Assembly (NCBI GenBank): GCA_000467715.1
Contig: AJFK01000178.1
Span: 1-50,853, forward strand
Reading direction: 5' to 3'
Source of the DNA: Hysterium pulicare CBS 123377
Taxonomy: Eukaryota > Ascomycota > Dothideomycetes > Hysteriales > Hysteriaceae
Length of the DNA: 50,853 nt
How positions within the stretch are numbered: the stretch's first letter is position 1; each line of letters opens with the position of its first letter. Below are positions 1 through 11,474 of the stretch, piece by piece. A program made the position numbers and the translations under genes. Under the pieces are notes generated by a model that was not told the origin of the DNA, made no database searches, and saw only the letters and a list, made by a program, of their open reading frames with translations.

Positions 1-855
1 AGGTTTTCTATGGGATAGTCAAACCCTGGATGAGGACCAGGCATGGCTGTTATGGTTTACTTCCTGCAGGGTTGCACTTGGTATGCTTAAGTCTGCTGCC
101 TTCTCAATAAAAGGGTAGCGTTGTTCTGGTGTTGCGGCTTTTCGGTGGTGTTGGGGTGATGACTCTAACACCCGAAACCGACACTTTTTCATTCTCCTTC
201 CTAATTAGGCACTCGGCTTTATGAATGCATTAGAAAGGAAAGGAAATGAAACAAAAGAAACATCAAAGAGTAGAACATAATGTAATGATATTCTGATCGT
301 GATGTTCTCGTTGCCAAGTAGGGAAGTATGTTCCCTGGAAATCTTAGTTCGCTATTCTGGTATTCTGGGATGGAATGCTGAGAGGAGATAATATCAGCGA
401 AAAATTACGACACGATAATTATGTTGCTGAGGCCTTGGTCTATACGACATACACACAAGCAAGCACCAAGTCATTAAGGGCATATCTCTTATTGAAACTA
501 TCTCAGAAGATACCACATGCAGGCGATCTCCAGCCCTTCACATCAGCTATCCCAAAAAGCCTTAGCTAGCCGACACTTCAACTATAGATCGACCGCCATA
601 TGCCCTTAACAAGCCGATGCTGTTCTCATGACACCAAAGCCAACACGCTCACGAACCATCCATGGACAATAGCTGGAACTATTAGCCGGGTGATGAGAGC
701 AACAACTTCCATCGGGGTATAAGCCGCCCAACATCCTCCACTTCCCGAAACCAAACCTCCAACTCCAAAGCTACGTTACGATTGTGAGAGCAAGAGAGTG
801 GAGATATCGGCATCCTTGGAGAGAACATCAGACAGCATCACCCACTCCGGTTGTC
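1..855. other. Left-edge intergenic region, downstream of the RRM gene
   Basis: I see no convincing gene here. The longest open frame (375-569, +) is 64 codons of unremarkable composition with no family resemblance. The stretch contains the 3' flank of the RRM gene that ends at 856 on the minus strand. The first few hundred bases could belong to the untranslated region of a gene outside the window. No tRNA-like T-arm, terminator or repeat stands out. Confidence 0.5.
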
Positions 856-3800
856 TCATTTCCCAATGCCCTTCTCGGAACGATCCATGACCTCCTTCGA
901 GACCGGCTGTTTGTCCACCGCCTGTTGCTCCGATTTGCCGCCCCCGAGGAAGGCTGGGATGTAGTCGTTCTTCTTGACCTTAAGAAATTCGGACCAGCCA
1001 CGTTTACCCCTCGCATCTGCTGCTCCTGGGGAACCAGGCTGCACAGTTAAGGTCAGCTAAAAGTCCGTTCAAAAGTAGGGAAGGAGTAATAAAGCTGGAG
1101 ACTTACCTGCTCAGAACCTTCCTCAATGGTGGCGTTCCCTTTTGCAGCAGCGGCTGCATACTCAGCAAAGGCATCCTTATCATAATACGACACTGAAGAC
1201 TTACGACGACCCCTTACTCCATCAATGTGCATGATCTGCTCGCTGAATTCTGGCGCACCTTCCGGAATGGCATTGGCTCCACCCACGGATGGTCGACGAA
1301 CATCGGCAGGTCCGCCTTCGGCCTTATTCTTGTTCTTCTTTCTCTTCGACTTCTTGGATTTGGGTTTAGAGGATTCCGCAGCCCCTTCAACGGGAGGAAT
1401 GGCTCCAGTCGTTGGTTGGGGAGGGGGTGGCATCTTCTTCACTGCGGTCGGAGATGGGAGGGTGCTATCAGAGCTCACGCTCGCTGCTTTCTCAATGATG
1501 ATTTGCTTTTGCGGAGAGGGTGGGGCTAAAATTCACATGTCAGTTCTGGAAGGGATCGCTTAGGTGAGGGTAATGCTACCATTGTATATCTCTGGCTGGG
1601 TCCTCGCAGTGAACATGGGTGGTGAAAGCGTACAAGGAGTGTCTGGATGAGACACCCCTCGAGACCCTTTCCAATCGCCGAACTGTATCTGGGACAACGC
1701 AGCCCGACTATCGCCTCCTTCGCTCTTGCCAGATGACACACGAGTGTGTGCTCGTAGATTCAGATTTGGGATGGCCACTCTGGCCGAAATCGATTTCTGG
1801 CGCGTTTTTTCTTGGTTCTCTTTCATTCTGAATGGCGCAGCATTAGGCGAGATGCTATCTTTTCTGGGTTCTGCAGACGTAGGAGTTTCCTCTTCCTGAG
1901 GCTTACGAGACTGTGCATCTGTTGACTCTAGGGTCACTGTTGGCTTGATGAGTGAGCTTTCCTGAGTTTCTGTGGTGATTGGCTGTGTCTTGCTTTGGAT
2001 TGGGGTTACAGAAGAATCTTTACCTCCGACTTGAGGGGATGGCACAAGCTGAGATTCCTCATGCTCCGTTTCCTGCCTCTCTAATACCTGCAAATGATCG
2101 GCTCTCGCGTCTTGAACTGCCTCGCTAGATGTCTCCATTACAATGGACTCCTCTGCTTTACCTTGAACTAGTTCCGCTTTGCGTGCGTCGTCATCGCCCT
2201 GGCTTGACTTGGACAGTGCTGACCCAGCATCTTTTCCTTTGCCTTTCTTTTTTGGCTTCTTCGTTTGCTTCTTAGGCTGTTTTGGCTTGGCGAAAGGATG
2301 AAGGGACTCCGTTTGCTTGGCTCCTGGCTTGGGTTTCTCTTTCATCGTAGGTACCTTTTCCGGTATTTGGATCGGCTCATTTGATTCTGGTTGCGGGGGT
2401 TCTGTACGATCGGATACTGCCATGACCGCAGTAGATGTTTGAGGTTGTTCAACGCCTTCGCCTTCGGCAGACTTCTCCAATGTAACAGTAGTCTCTGATT
2501 CACTCTTTCGCCAAGTGATACCATCACCTTCTGATAGAGATTCTTTAGCTGAATGGAAACTAGTGTCATGCTGTCCATCGTCCGAAGGCATCCCTGGATC
2601 TAAGGATGGTGCAGCAGTCGGAGGCTCAGCGGGCACCGCATCTTGGACCGTGACCTCAGCCTCTAAAGGTTTTCCTTCGGCAGTATCAGTCGCGACAGAG
2701 TCCGTACGTTCAGTCTCCAATGATGGAGTCTCCACAACTGCAGTAGCTTCGAGAACAGGAATAACCAAGTCATGGGGTTCTTTGCTCTCGATCTCTGGCG
2801 GTACAGTAGATATTTGTGCTTCGATTGTGGACTTGTCGCTGACAGCATGGGCTTCGTGCTCCGGGGAAACTTCACTTCGAGCTTTAGCGGGAGTGCCACA
2901 CTTCTTCTTCGATTTTTCAGGTGCAGACTTCTGAGGTTTCTCCATATGTGGAGTAGGCGCATCTTTTATCTTGTCATCAAACACAGGAGCGATTGAATCT
3001 TTCCCCTGCTCGGTGGGTGGCAACTCAGCCGCTGTTTCTTCTGTACCCTTTACGGGAGACTTCGACACACCCTCCTTAGTATCCGATTTGCTGGATTTGC
3101 TAGGCGTGAGCGTAACTGTGCTGGTGCGTCTTGAAGAATCGGTATTTTCTCGTTGCACTTGGGTCTTCTTTTGCGGTGACTTTCTTCTTGGCTTCTTGGC
3201 CTCAGGACTACCTCGCACGGTAGGATCATCCTGGATGGACTTGCGCTGAAAGCCGCTCCGCGCATCCTGTGGAGAATACAGTGGACCTACTAACTCCCCT
3301 TCTTCATGGACCACGTCATAAACGACGGGGCGATTCTGTGATGTATTAGTAGAATCTTGTTGATTGTACGTTGGTCGACGATTGGCATTCTCGGGTTGCA
3401 CCATACTATCCCGCGCAGTAGCGGGTGATGTGTATGTTGGTGCAGCTGCATATCCCTGATAGCTTCCACCACTCACTTCACGATGACCACCCATAGGGAG
3501 GCTGGTTCGGCGGGAATACGAAGGATGTCTATGGTGGTGTGGGGACAGTTTTGGTTCGTACCATTTGTAGGAAACTTGGACAGGAAGAGGACGTCCCTTG
3601 AACTCTAGGCCATTGAGGGTAAGCGCCTTTCTGGCGTCATCAACTGACGAAAAACTGTTTCGAATTAGAACTGCTAAAATCCCAGTACAGTCAAGGGCTC
3701 ACTTACTCAACATATCCGATTGGCATTCCGCGTTTGTCTAGATAACGTCTGAATCCCGCAATGGTAACACCTGCGTGCTCTTTGAAGTGCGGTGCGATAT

Positions 3801-5838
3801 CATCATATTCAGTGTCGCGAGGCACCTCACAGATCCACAGTTGGTTGACGAAGTCATTCTTCGGCCCGATCCAGCTCTTGCCACAACCACGCTCGGGATC
3901 TTGCGCAAACACACTGTAGTCTGGAGGCGAGTACGAGTGCGGCTGGACATGTGTCTGGACTGGTGTACGCTGCGGATAGGATTCAAATTGAGGGAATGGT
4001 TCCGTCTCATTGTTCCTCCCAGTATCGATATGGGCAGATCTATACGCCTGCACAGGAGGTGGTCTATGATGCACTGGATCTTGTTGACGCGCGTTGCCAT
4101 AGCCACCTTGGTAGTTGCCCGTATCATTGGCATACTGTCCATAGTTATTACGACCATGTGAGCCGGACGACCACTTGCGTCTAGCACCATTGCCATTGTT
4201 GGAGAAACTACCCCTGCCTTTACCCTTCCCACGTGGTGGGCCATGTGAGAAACCTGTGTTGTCAGGGCCGTAGGGATTGTAGAGCTTTTGACCTTGTTTG
4301 TCGCCGTACTCTGTGGCCCAACTCTCACGTCGCAAATTTCCAGGACGGTGATCCACCCTACCTGAGGGAGCATTTTGTGGATATTGAAAATTGGTAACTT
4401 CCATCATTTGACGAGCACTAGCCATATGATTGACCATATAAGGTTGGTTTGGATCCATAGGAGTACCACCCATCATAGCAGAGGGGACCATCACAGCTTG
4501 ATATGGCATCGGAGAAGCGCCAGGGTAGTTTCCCATGGTTTGAGCTGCCATGTATGGATTCATCATCGGATTATGAGCGAGATGAACCATGCCTTGCGTG
4601 GGAGAAGCCATCATTTGAGGCTGATTAGGGTATTGTGGCGATTGCATAGCTTGCACAGCTTGCACAGCGTGCATTGGTGGATACGGGCGGGAATCTTGAA
4701 TAGGTACGCTGCGCGGGCCAGCGATCTCAAGGTATGGAGCGACAATCTGACGATTCGACATGCGTGGTGTATTGTTGTAAGAGCCTGAGACCGGGCGTGA
4801 GGTACGTGAAGCAATGTTCATAACGGCAGGGTTCATGCTTGGTGTCTGTGGTACGCTCACAGAGACTGGTAAATGTGGACCACTCGGTACCTTGTGTGGA
4901 ACAACAGGTGCTCGTTCAACTCCTATTGGTGTTTGGCCTATGGGGACGACATCGGCAGAGGCTGTCCGCCTGGGGTCAACATTCGTGGGTATCGCCTGTA
5001 CTTGAGGTGTTTGATTAGGCTTTCCGCCTTTGTCGCGCTTGGGAATTGTGATTTCTGGACGAGAAAAATTATTAGCGAGATTGACGAACTGAGACTCGGG
5101 AATAACTGAAGCAAACAGCCTGAAAGATTGAAACTTACGTGGAGGTCCGTTCTCATGGGCAACGGTCGGCTGGCTCTGTTCGGATTGAGAAGCGCCGGAT
5201 ACAATAGCGAGAGGAGCTTTGGTAGCTGATTCAATTCGCTTTGCACCTCCAGTCGCTGCGACTTCCTTGGTCTTGCCCCCTCGCTGTTGAAGTTCGAAGG
5301 TGGCGGTCATGCTCTGTCGAATGAGATTGAGTGTGTGCCAAAGAAACACACGACCATAGGTTGCGATGACATCTTGACCAAACACCTCGTCGACAACAGA
5401 TTCAGGGTTTTCCGGATCATATCGAGACTCGACCCGAGCGACAAATTCCAACCGGTCGCGGTTCTCCAGCGACCATTGGCAAGCAAATGCTCTAATGTGG
5501 TTGATGTTCTCATTCTGTATATGGAGAAGGACTTCGGTGAGAAACTGAGGGGATTCGATGTGGATGTCGTATTCATCCCACAGATCCATCAGAACGGTGC
5601 CAGGGAAGACGGAGTTATACTGCAGGGGAAATTTCTGGCGGCAGCGTGAGGCAAAGTCCCGAATTCCGACGGCCTTGTCGCTGCGGACGATGACTGGGGG
5701 AAAGGGAGGCTTCATCTCGTTACGCGGCTTGCGCTGGCCGAGATCAGTAGAGAAGATGCACATGTATCGGGGTGCCAGGTTTGGCGTGTTCATGTCCATG
5801 GCGTATGGAGGGAGAGCCATCGTGCGGCACCCGTACAA
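856..5838 (-). CDS. Large RRM-domain RNA-binding protein with prion-like/RGG segment
   Basis: Five exons on the minus strand: 5838-5139, 5054-3707, 3654-1580, 1525-1107 and 1038-856, giving about 1574 residues with no frame break. Introns are 84, 52, 54 and 68 nt. Three have GTAAGT donors; the third has a weaker GTAGCA donor but a good CTGAC branch and TTTTAG acceptor. Residues ~1-190 form a globular N-terminal region I do not recognise. Residues ~400-500 are Met/Pro/Asn/Gln-rich. They are followed by a Gly/Arg/Asn/Tyr-rich stretch (motifs PPRGKGKGRG and GGYGN). One RRM lies at ~634-712 (LWICEV as RNP2-like strand, then GMPIGYVDF as RNP1-like), and intron 2 cuts the RNP1 strand. The remaining ~860 residues are low-complexity, Ser/Thr/Pro/Lys-rich with basic clusters such as KKQTKKPKKKGKGK. 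A role in mRNA binding or granules is inferred. The start is the first ATG of the open frame; a second in-frame ATG lies six codons later. Confidence 0.85.
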
Positions 5839-6507
5839 GTGAGGAAGGCGATTGCCGTCAACAAGACAATCTGGGAAGGAGGGAAGGAGTAAAGAAACAG
5901 GAAGCCGCCCGCGAAATCCAGAAGGAAAGCGTGCGACCGCGAAGATGTTGGCGACTTGCAGTTGTCAACAGGAGAGGGAGTTACAGAGAGAGTGGAAAGA
6001 GAGACGAAGGGCAGAAATCTGGGTTGAAGAAGGTCGCGGTGAATCACGACGTCAAAATAACGGCGAAGATGGCCTGACCGACAATGGCAGCAACGTAATT
6101 TCACCGCCGCTCATTCACCAAACTCGCCGAGCACGAGTGAATGGCGGTTACGCATATGCCATGTTTATCACACCATCAAGAAAATAAGATGGCAAAGATT
6201 TATCGTACAAAGAGTTCTACCCACCGCAGAAGAAGAGGTTTTCAGCTTGCTAGGACAATGCCATTGTGACTCTCAGCAGCAGTTGAAGGCAAGTTAGAGC
6301 ACCGTCGGATTCGGAGGCTTGTTGTCTCTTAACAGCACATTCAATCGTTGACAGGGGACGTTGTTTGCACAGGTCACCGTTTGTCTCACCACGGGCCATT
6401 GCATCATCATCGTGAAGTTAGAGGGCTTACTTTGCATCTCCAAGTATCTTTACATACAACACCAAGTCCACATGTAGTCGGCCGTGAATGCTGCCATGCG
6501 CACGCAT
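5839..6507. other. Intergenic region between FMP46-like and RRM genes
   Basis: This 669-nt stretch separates the 3' end of the FMP46-like gene from the start of the RRM gene, both on the minus strand, so it should hold the promoter and 5' leader of the RRM gene. On the minus strand, ATG triplets upstream of the chosen start could act as uORFs. The open frames here (5790-6104 minus, 5852-6187 plus) have no recognisable features and are treated as chance. Confidence 0.5.
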
Positions 6508-7122
6508 TTACACAGACTCCGTTTCCTCCGGGATGGATTTGATCAGTGCTAGAATCTCAGATTCATTGTCGCCAACGACTAAACCACATTAGTTATCAGA
6601 TTTGCATTCGATGAAGCAAGTGCCTTACCAGCTTTGCCTTTATGCCAGTCCACAACCTAATTAGGACGAAGTCAATGTCTGTATGCCATCAAAATCCACC
6701 GTAACACTCACCACTGGCGGTTGGAAGAGCTTCGCGTCTTCCTTGAGTTTCCTCAAAGCATCCGCCTCATCTTTCGCCCCCCTTATCACCTTCCCAGCCG
6801 CTGCACCCCCTCCCAAGTACTCAAGTATGCTTTTCAACTGGTCCCCAGTTGGTGGTTCTTCGGTAACATCGAGTTTGAACTCTGCTTTTTCTAATTTGTC
6901 CTGGGTATGATGACTGCTAGCTTGGTCTTCTGTCGAATGCGATAGAGAATGAGCATGAGCTTGTTTGAGGAGAGTATGGACACGGGTTGAGGCAGCGATG
7001 TTGTGACTGTGAAAGAGCGTCACAACGTCTTTGGCGCCGTGCTGGAGAATCAATTAGCGGAGCACATGAATGCGAAGAGGGGATGAATGTACCTCTCCGA
7101 AAAGCTTCTTAAACATCGACAT
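6508..7122 (-). CDS. FMP46-like mitochondrial redox-family protein (DUF1687, thioredoxin fold)
   Basis: Four exons: 7122-7093, 7041-6712, 6656-6629 and 6578-6508. Introns are 51, 55 and 50 nt, and the product is 152 residues, close to the size of yeast Fmp46. Family signs are the N-terminal strand-turn DVVTLFHS...STRVH, a central PTGDQL segment, and the C-terminal VVDWHKGKAVVGDNESEI, which matches the family's conserved VDW..(K)LVG pattern. Fmp46 proteins are placed in mitochondria and share a thioredoxin-like fold, but their reaction is not well established. No cysteine is present in this protein, so a thiol-disulfide mechanism is not possible with its own residues. The exon 1 product MSMFKKLFGE is not a strong presequence, so localisation is inferred from the family only. 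The 28-nt third exon makes this gene easy to miss. Confidence 0.8.
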
Positions 7123-8238
7123 TTTCCAGTATGTCCTTCGTATGTTGAATGGAGTCGTTCACATGGAAAATGGGGGTGAGGGTAGAAGCTAGGAAGCTTC
7201 ATGCAAGATAAAGCTATCGAGTGACGTCTTCGCGTCGTTCCCAAAACGACTTAGCGAACAGCTACTCCGCCAATCTGCACTCCACATCCTCGGAAGAAGT
7301 AATGACAGACGAGAAAAGAAAATCAATTCGAGATATCGAGTTACGATTTCATGGACTTTTCGCTGGCTCTCTCTCTCAGCGCAGCTGGTCCAGATTTGAA
7401 AGGCAAAGAATTAATCTCTGGCGGAAATGGGTGCGGTGGTGGGGTTAATTGGCTCCAACAATTTCAGCATCTTGATATTCCAAGGCATGCATAGCAATAA
7501 GAAGGAGAAAACAGGCGACAGACTCCTACGAAATGAGAATGGTTAGTGAGTGCGACCGAAGCTGATGCTAGTTAAATAGGTTTCAGGTTCAACAAAAGCA
7601 TTTCATTTAATGCTCTAAAAGCAGTCGCCTCTGCTATCTAACACTGCCTGCACTAGGTATACTTGGTCCCTCTTAGGTAGTTCCCTTTCGTACCGAAACC
7701 ATGCAATCTATGTACTTTGTTGTTCATACTCGAGAAGTGGTTACCTAGTCATAATTCTAGCAGACGGTAGTTCCATTCGAACTGAATGGTTCTCCTTTGA
7801 GAGAGGTTGGGTTGCTTCGAGTTTCGCTAACCGGGTCTCACGGATTGTAAATTGAACTTTAGCAGTCGCATAGGGGAGTTCCAGCCTTCATTCAGGTTAT
7901 TAGGTACGCAAAACATGTGCCGAAGAGTGCCATAATCCGATTTCAACAGGTTCAGTGGCCACACGGAATTCGGAGCACAGAAAGCCTTGATTTTATAGAA
8001 AATCCATGTAAAAGCCGAATATACATCATACGCCATGAATATGCCCCTTTCCTCCCAAAGATCGGGATCCGTCAGGCGTCGAGTGTGAACTCGGTAGCAT
8101 CCGCGTTCATCTCATTGCCACGAATCCCAATTGCCTCTGATCCAGAGTCATAGCCATCCAGGAAAACAAAATCCCATGAAAGCACCTCCGAGCTGATTGT
8201 GTCCATGCCAACCCGTCTCCTCATCACCGATTGTTCGC
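7123..8238. other. Intergenic region, FMP46-like promoter side and eS30 3' flank
   Basis: This 1.1-kb stretch lies between the start of the FMP46-like gene and the stop of eS30 (both minus strand). It should contain the FMP46-like promoter and the eS30 3'UTR. Open frames of 60-80 codons (7221-7448 plus, 7827-8036 minus, 7917-8153 plus) have no family features and no splice partners. I see no tRNA or obvious repeat. A small ncRNA cannot be excluded. Confidence 0.45.
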
Positions 8239-8643
8239 CTATGACGTTGGGTTGGGGTTCATCTATTCTGGGATCAGTATACGGCTAGCGATGGAAGTGC
8301 GCATTGAAGGAGTGCGACATACCTTTCGCTTGCCTCCGGTCATGGTGACATTTACGAATCGTCGGGTGTAAGTTATTCTCTTCTTAGCACGGCCCTTGGC
8401 TACGAAATCCTTTAGTATAATATAACCGTGTAGAGACGATGAGCTTACGGGTCTTCTTTTTCTGTTGTGAAATCTAAGTTAGCCTCGGAAATGTATGCGG
8501 AATGGATGAACAACGTACCTCTTGTGGCTCTACTTTCGGGGTTTGCGACTTGACTTTGCCCTGGTTCATGATTTAGCAAATTCCTCCTTGATTCGGATCG
8601 AAGAACGTACTGCACGGGCAAGAGATCCGTGAACCTTTCCCAT
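8239..8643 (-). CDS. rps30: 40S ribosomal protein eS30
   Basis: Five tiny exons on the minus strand: 8643-8611, 8560-8519, 8461-8449 (13 nt), 8399-8323 and 8262-8239, separated by introns of 50, 57, 49 and 60 nt, give a 62-residue protein. It starts MGKVHGSLARAGKVKSQTPK, contains TPKGRAKKR, YTRRFVNV and GGKRKMNPNP, and ends TS-stop. These are the highly conserved eS30 motifs, and the length equals the fungal free-standing form without the N-terminal ubiquitin-like fusion of animals. eS30 is a small basic protein of the 40S subunit head near the mRNA entry channel. The gene was not visible as a single frame and was assembled from splice sites. A further intron lies in the 5'UTR, and the gene is divergent from the CREG-like gene. 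Confidence 0.95.
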
Positions 8644-9397
8644 ATTTGCGACTGCGGGTTTCGCGGTATTTGAAAATGAGAGTCTTTTGAAGGTGGTAGT
8701 CTGCAAGAAGTGGCGAATACGTGGTCAGTCAGGTTCCTGGTTAGGGGTTTGGCCGATGCAACGGGAAATATCGCAAGTGTAGCTCTTGATGAGATATATA
8801 GGGTTGTGGAACTCACAGATCGAAGGCGTTGTTGTCGTCGATGAATGACTCTGAAGTTCACGGCGATGAGGTTCAAATTTGGATGTGGTCGGAGTCACTA
8901 AGCGAGAGAGTTACTCAGCAATCACGTGGATGTGCTTACACCAAGACGAAAATCAGAATGTCAGCACCAACAAACAATAAACCGTGACACTTTCCTGGGA
9001 ATGAACTTCTTGTGGTATCTTTTGATTCATTCCATCCACATTGCCAGCATCTGTCATATGTGCCTTTCCCGTAGGCTAGATCAGTAATACCTACCTATCT
9101 ATTCTGCATCCCACTTCCTCGGCCTACGGAATGATCCGCGTGAGGCACCTCTTGAGACAATCACCACGTTCACTCTTACAGTTGCCGCAACACCCTTTAC
9201 CACTACTAACACAGCTCACTAATTGTAGATACATGTAATACTTTGACTGGAGCTGAGCTTCAAACACATCTCTTCTTTCAATTCTGACGTTCACCTTTCA
9301 CGCATTCTAAGCTCCTGCCGATACCTTTAACCACTTCCTCAGTTGCGTCGCACTCGATAACACACTCCCTCAATTCGACAATTGAACATCTTCCACA
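8644..9397. promoter_or_regulatory. Divergent promoter region, eS30 / CREG-like gene
   Basis: This 754-nt interval lies head-to-head between eS30 (minus) and the CREG-like gene (plus) and must hold both promoters and leaders. The right half (about 9240-9395) is very C+T-rich on the plus strand, a common feature just upstream of strongly transcribed fungal genes. I do not see a clear TATA box or a motif I would name with confidence. Confidence 0.5.
8701..8816 (-). other. rps30: Probable 5'UTR intron of the eS30 gene
   Basis: On the minus strand a GTGAGT donor begins at 8816. A CTGAC-type branch (CTGACTGACC) and a pyrimidine-rich TTCTTGCAG acceptor end at 8701, 57 nt before the eS30 ATG at 8643. 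The 116-nt element lies wholly in the leader. Leader introns are common in fungal ribosomal protein genes, which fits, but only cDNA would confirm it. Confidence 0.6.
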
Positions 9398-10183
9398 ATG
9401 CGCCTCTCAGTATCCTCAGTATCAACCCTTCCTCTTCTCCTCTCCCTCACTGGCGCGACCAATCCACCTCCACCTCAACACCTCTTCTCGAACCCACCAT
9501 CTTCCAATGTCAAGATCCCCACCATCCACGAATCTGCCGTCCAAGCCCGCCGCATCCTACACCTCTCCTCCATCGGCACACTCAGCACCGTCTTTCCCAC
9601 CACCTCCTCTCCATCTGCCACCGAAAACCGCCCTTCCGACGTCGGCGGCGCCCCTATCGGTTTGATGGACTACTTCGGTGATTGCGAGCCATCCACCGGA
9701 AACCCCACTATCCTTGCCATTACTATCGCGACCTCGTTCAAGAATGTAGATGCAGGGAGTAACATCACCCTTTCGCTGCGATGGGTACCCCCGCACCAAA
9801 AGTTATTCAGTCCAGCTGCTCTACCGCGCTTCTCGCTCGTGGGCTCTCTCGAAGATCTCACTGAGAAGGAGGTTGACGATGGAGAGGCGGCTAAGTGCTA
9901 TACAAAGTATCATCCGGATGCTAAATGGTGGTTACCTGGGAATCCGATCCATGAATCCAAGTTCGTAAGACTCGTCGTGAAGGAGGTGTATTGGATAGGT
10001 GGATTCGGAGATCGTGCTTATATTGGTTGGATTCCGGTTGAAGAGTGGAAGAGTGTGAATATGTCGGAAATTGAGAGCGTGAGGTTGCCGGGGGAGAAAG
10101 AGAGCCGGGTGTGGGGAGCTTGGTTATGGAGTTGGTTTGATGCGGATGCCACACTTAAGGGCGATGAAGGGGTGGAATTGTGA
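9398..10183 (+). CDS. Secreted CREG-like FMN-binding split-barrel protein
   Basis: Single exon, 261 residues. Residues 1-21 (MRLSVSSVSTLPLLLSLTGA) look like a signal peptide. The body follows the CREG/pyridoxamine-oxidase-like beta-barrel pattern: HESAVQARRILHLSSIGTLS near residues 48-67, then PIGLMDYFGDC, an ILAITIATSFKN strand, and the late KEVYWIGGFGDRAYIGWIP region typical of the heme/FMN split-barrel fold. CREG family proteins are secreted or lysosomal glycoproteins that keep the barrel but usually lack the oxidase activity. N-glycosylation sequons (NIT, NMS) are present, and no KDEL/HDEL-type retention signal is seen at the end. The ATG is chosen because it gives the signal peptide. An overlapping frame from 9382 is a shadow. 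Function in fungi is unknown. Confidence 0.85.
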   Translation: MRLSVSSVSTLPLLLSLTGATNPPPPQHLFSNPPSSNVKIPTIHESAVQARRILHLSSIGTLSTVFPTTSSPSATENRPSDVGGAPIGLMDYFGDCEPSTGNPTILAITIATSFKNVDAGSNITLSLRWVPPHQKLFSPAALPRFSLVGSLEDLTEKEVDDGEAAKCYTKYHPDAKWWLPGNPIHESKFVRLVVKEVYWIGGFGDRAYIGWIPVEEWKSVNMSEIESVRLPGEKESRVWGAWLWSWFDADATLKGDEGVEL

Positions 10184-10197
10184 GCGAGGAAGAAGTC

Positions 10198-10203
10198 AAT
10201 AAA
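10198..10203 (+). terminator. Possible polyadenylation signal of the CREG-like gene
   Basis: A canonical AATAAA hexamer begins 14 nt after the TGA stop (10181-10183) of the CREG-like gene. Fungal poly(A) sites are loosely defined, so this is a position-based suggestion. Confidence 0.35.
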
Positions 10204-11474
10204 GGCTAAACAACTTATAAACTGTCACATAAGAAGTTTATATGAGTAAGCTCAGTAGGCGACCATGCGAAATCTTCTCACGATGGTTCGCAGAAGTTTA
10301 ACCACTAGTTTATAACTTTCTTTTTGTGTTGAGGTCCTTGACAAACATGCGAACTGTTCGCCTTTTTGTCAATAGCATGCAACTATTGTTTTTAACATTT
10401 ACAAATAGAGATATATCCTCCATTGCCAATTCCGCATATTATATCCATCCTTCTCCACCTCTTCATCATCTCATCGCCTTCTGGAACAACTCTCCTACCA
10501 TCTCTCCATTTCACTCCAAACTGTTCTCTCCACAATCTTATGACACCAATCGCTTACCTGCCCTTCGTTTAAACACACCTACCCATCTCATCTCCACATG
10601 CCTCCTCCCCTCCTGTTTCACGAACCAGGATCGACCAGTTACATATCCTTTCTATCATCATCCCCTTTCTCCTCTTTTTTTTTTTTACCATGCCATGCCA
10701 TCCCAGTTTCGCGCCTCTCATCACCCTGGGAGCGGCTCACAGCTCTATCGAAGGTGAAGGGAGGGACGGGGTCGTGAATGTTAAGAAGGGTGCGTTGAGT
10801 CCTAGCTACCTCATTCTCGCATCTTCTCGCTAAAGTCTGCACCACAGCACCAGAGATTCTACTAGCTATGAAGCATCTCAACGCAGGATGACCACACAGG
10901 TAGTCCACAGGGAGTCATCGAACATAATAAATAGCTATATCTTATTCGAGAAGGCCAATCCCATAGTGAGAGTGCGGTATGTGGGATACCGGTGTGAGCC
11001 CTGAGCCATAACGCGACCATAGACATAATCTCAAGAGAGAAAGAATATGAAGGGTGACATTTGCTTCGCTAGATCGGGGTTGTGGACGAGGTGCGTGCCA
11101 GGATGCGTGCGACACCTTCCTGTGCAGCGCAAGGATAGTTGAAGGTGCTGTCTCCTTCAATGAGTAATGATGCTCAGTATTGATTCAGATGGCTCGTTTC
11201 TGTATCGCGGATAAGTCGGCCACATGGTCGACGACAAGTATCGTCCCTCTTGGGCATCGCGAGCATGCTGTAACAGGCTTTGGGCATCTACGAAAAGGCC
11301 AAATCAGTATGATCTAGAGTCCGCGGCTCCTTGGCAAAGCTTCTCAGCTGCTGGTAGACATTTTCCTTGGCAAAGTTCCCTAGCTTTTGGCTAGAACCGA
11401 GCGTCCTGACGTCTGCTCCAGGAGTCTTTTCATAGGAGTCACGAGGAATACCAAGATGCGTCCATCAAATTGCC

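Noticed and set aside
2515-2934. 139-codon plus-strand frame opposite the RRM gene
   Set aside because: It is antisense to a Ser/Thr/Glu-rich low-complexity exon, whose complement is naturally open.
10326-10757. 143-codon plus-strand frame after the CREG-like gene
   Set aside because: It results from a pyrimidine-rich stretch (Pro/Ser/His/Leu-rich translation) and has no domain or splice signals.
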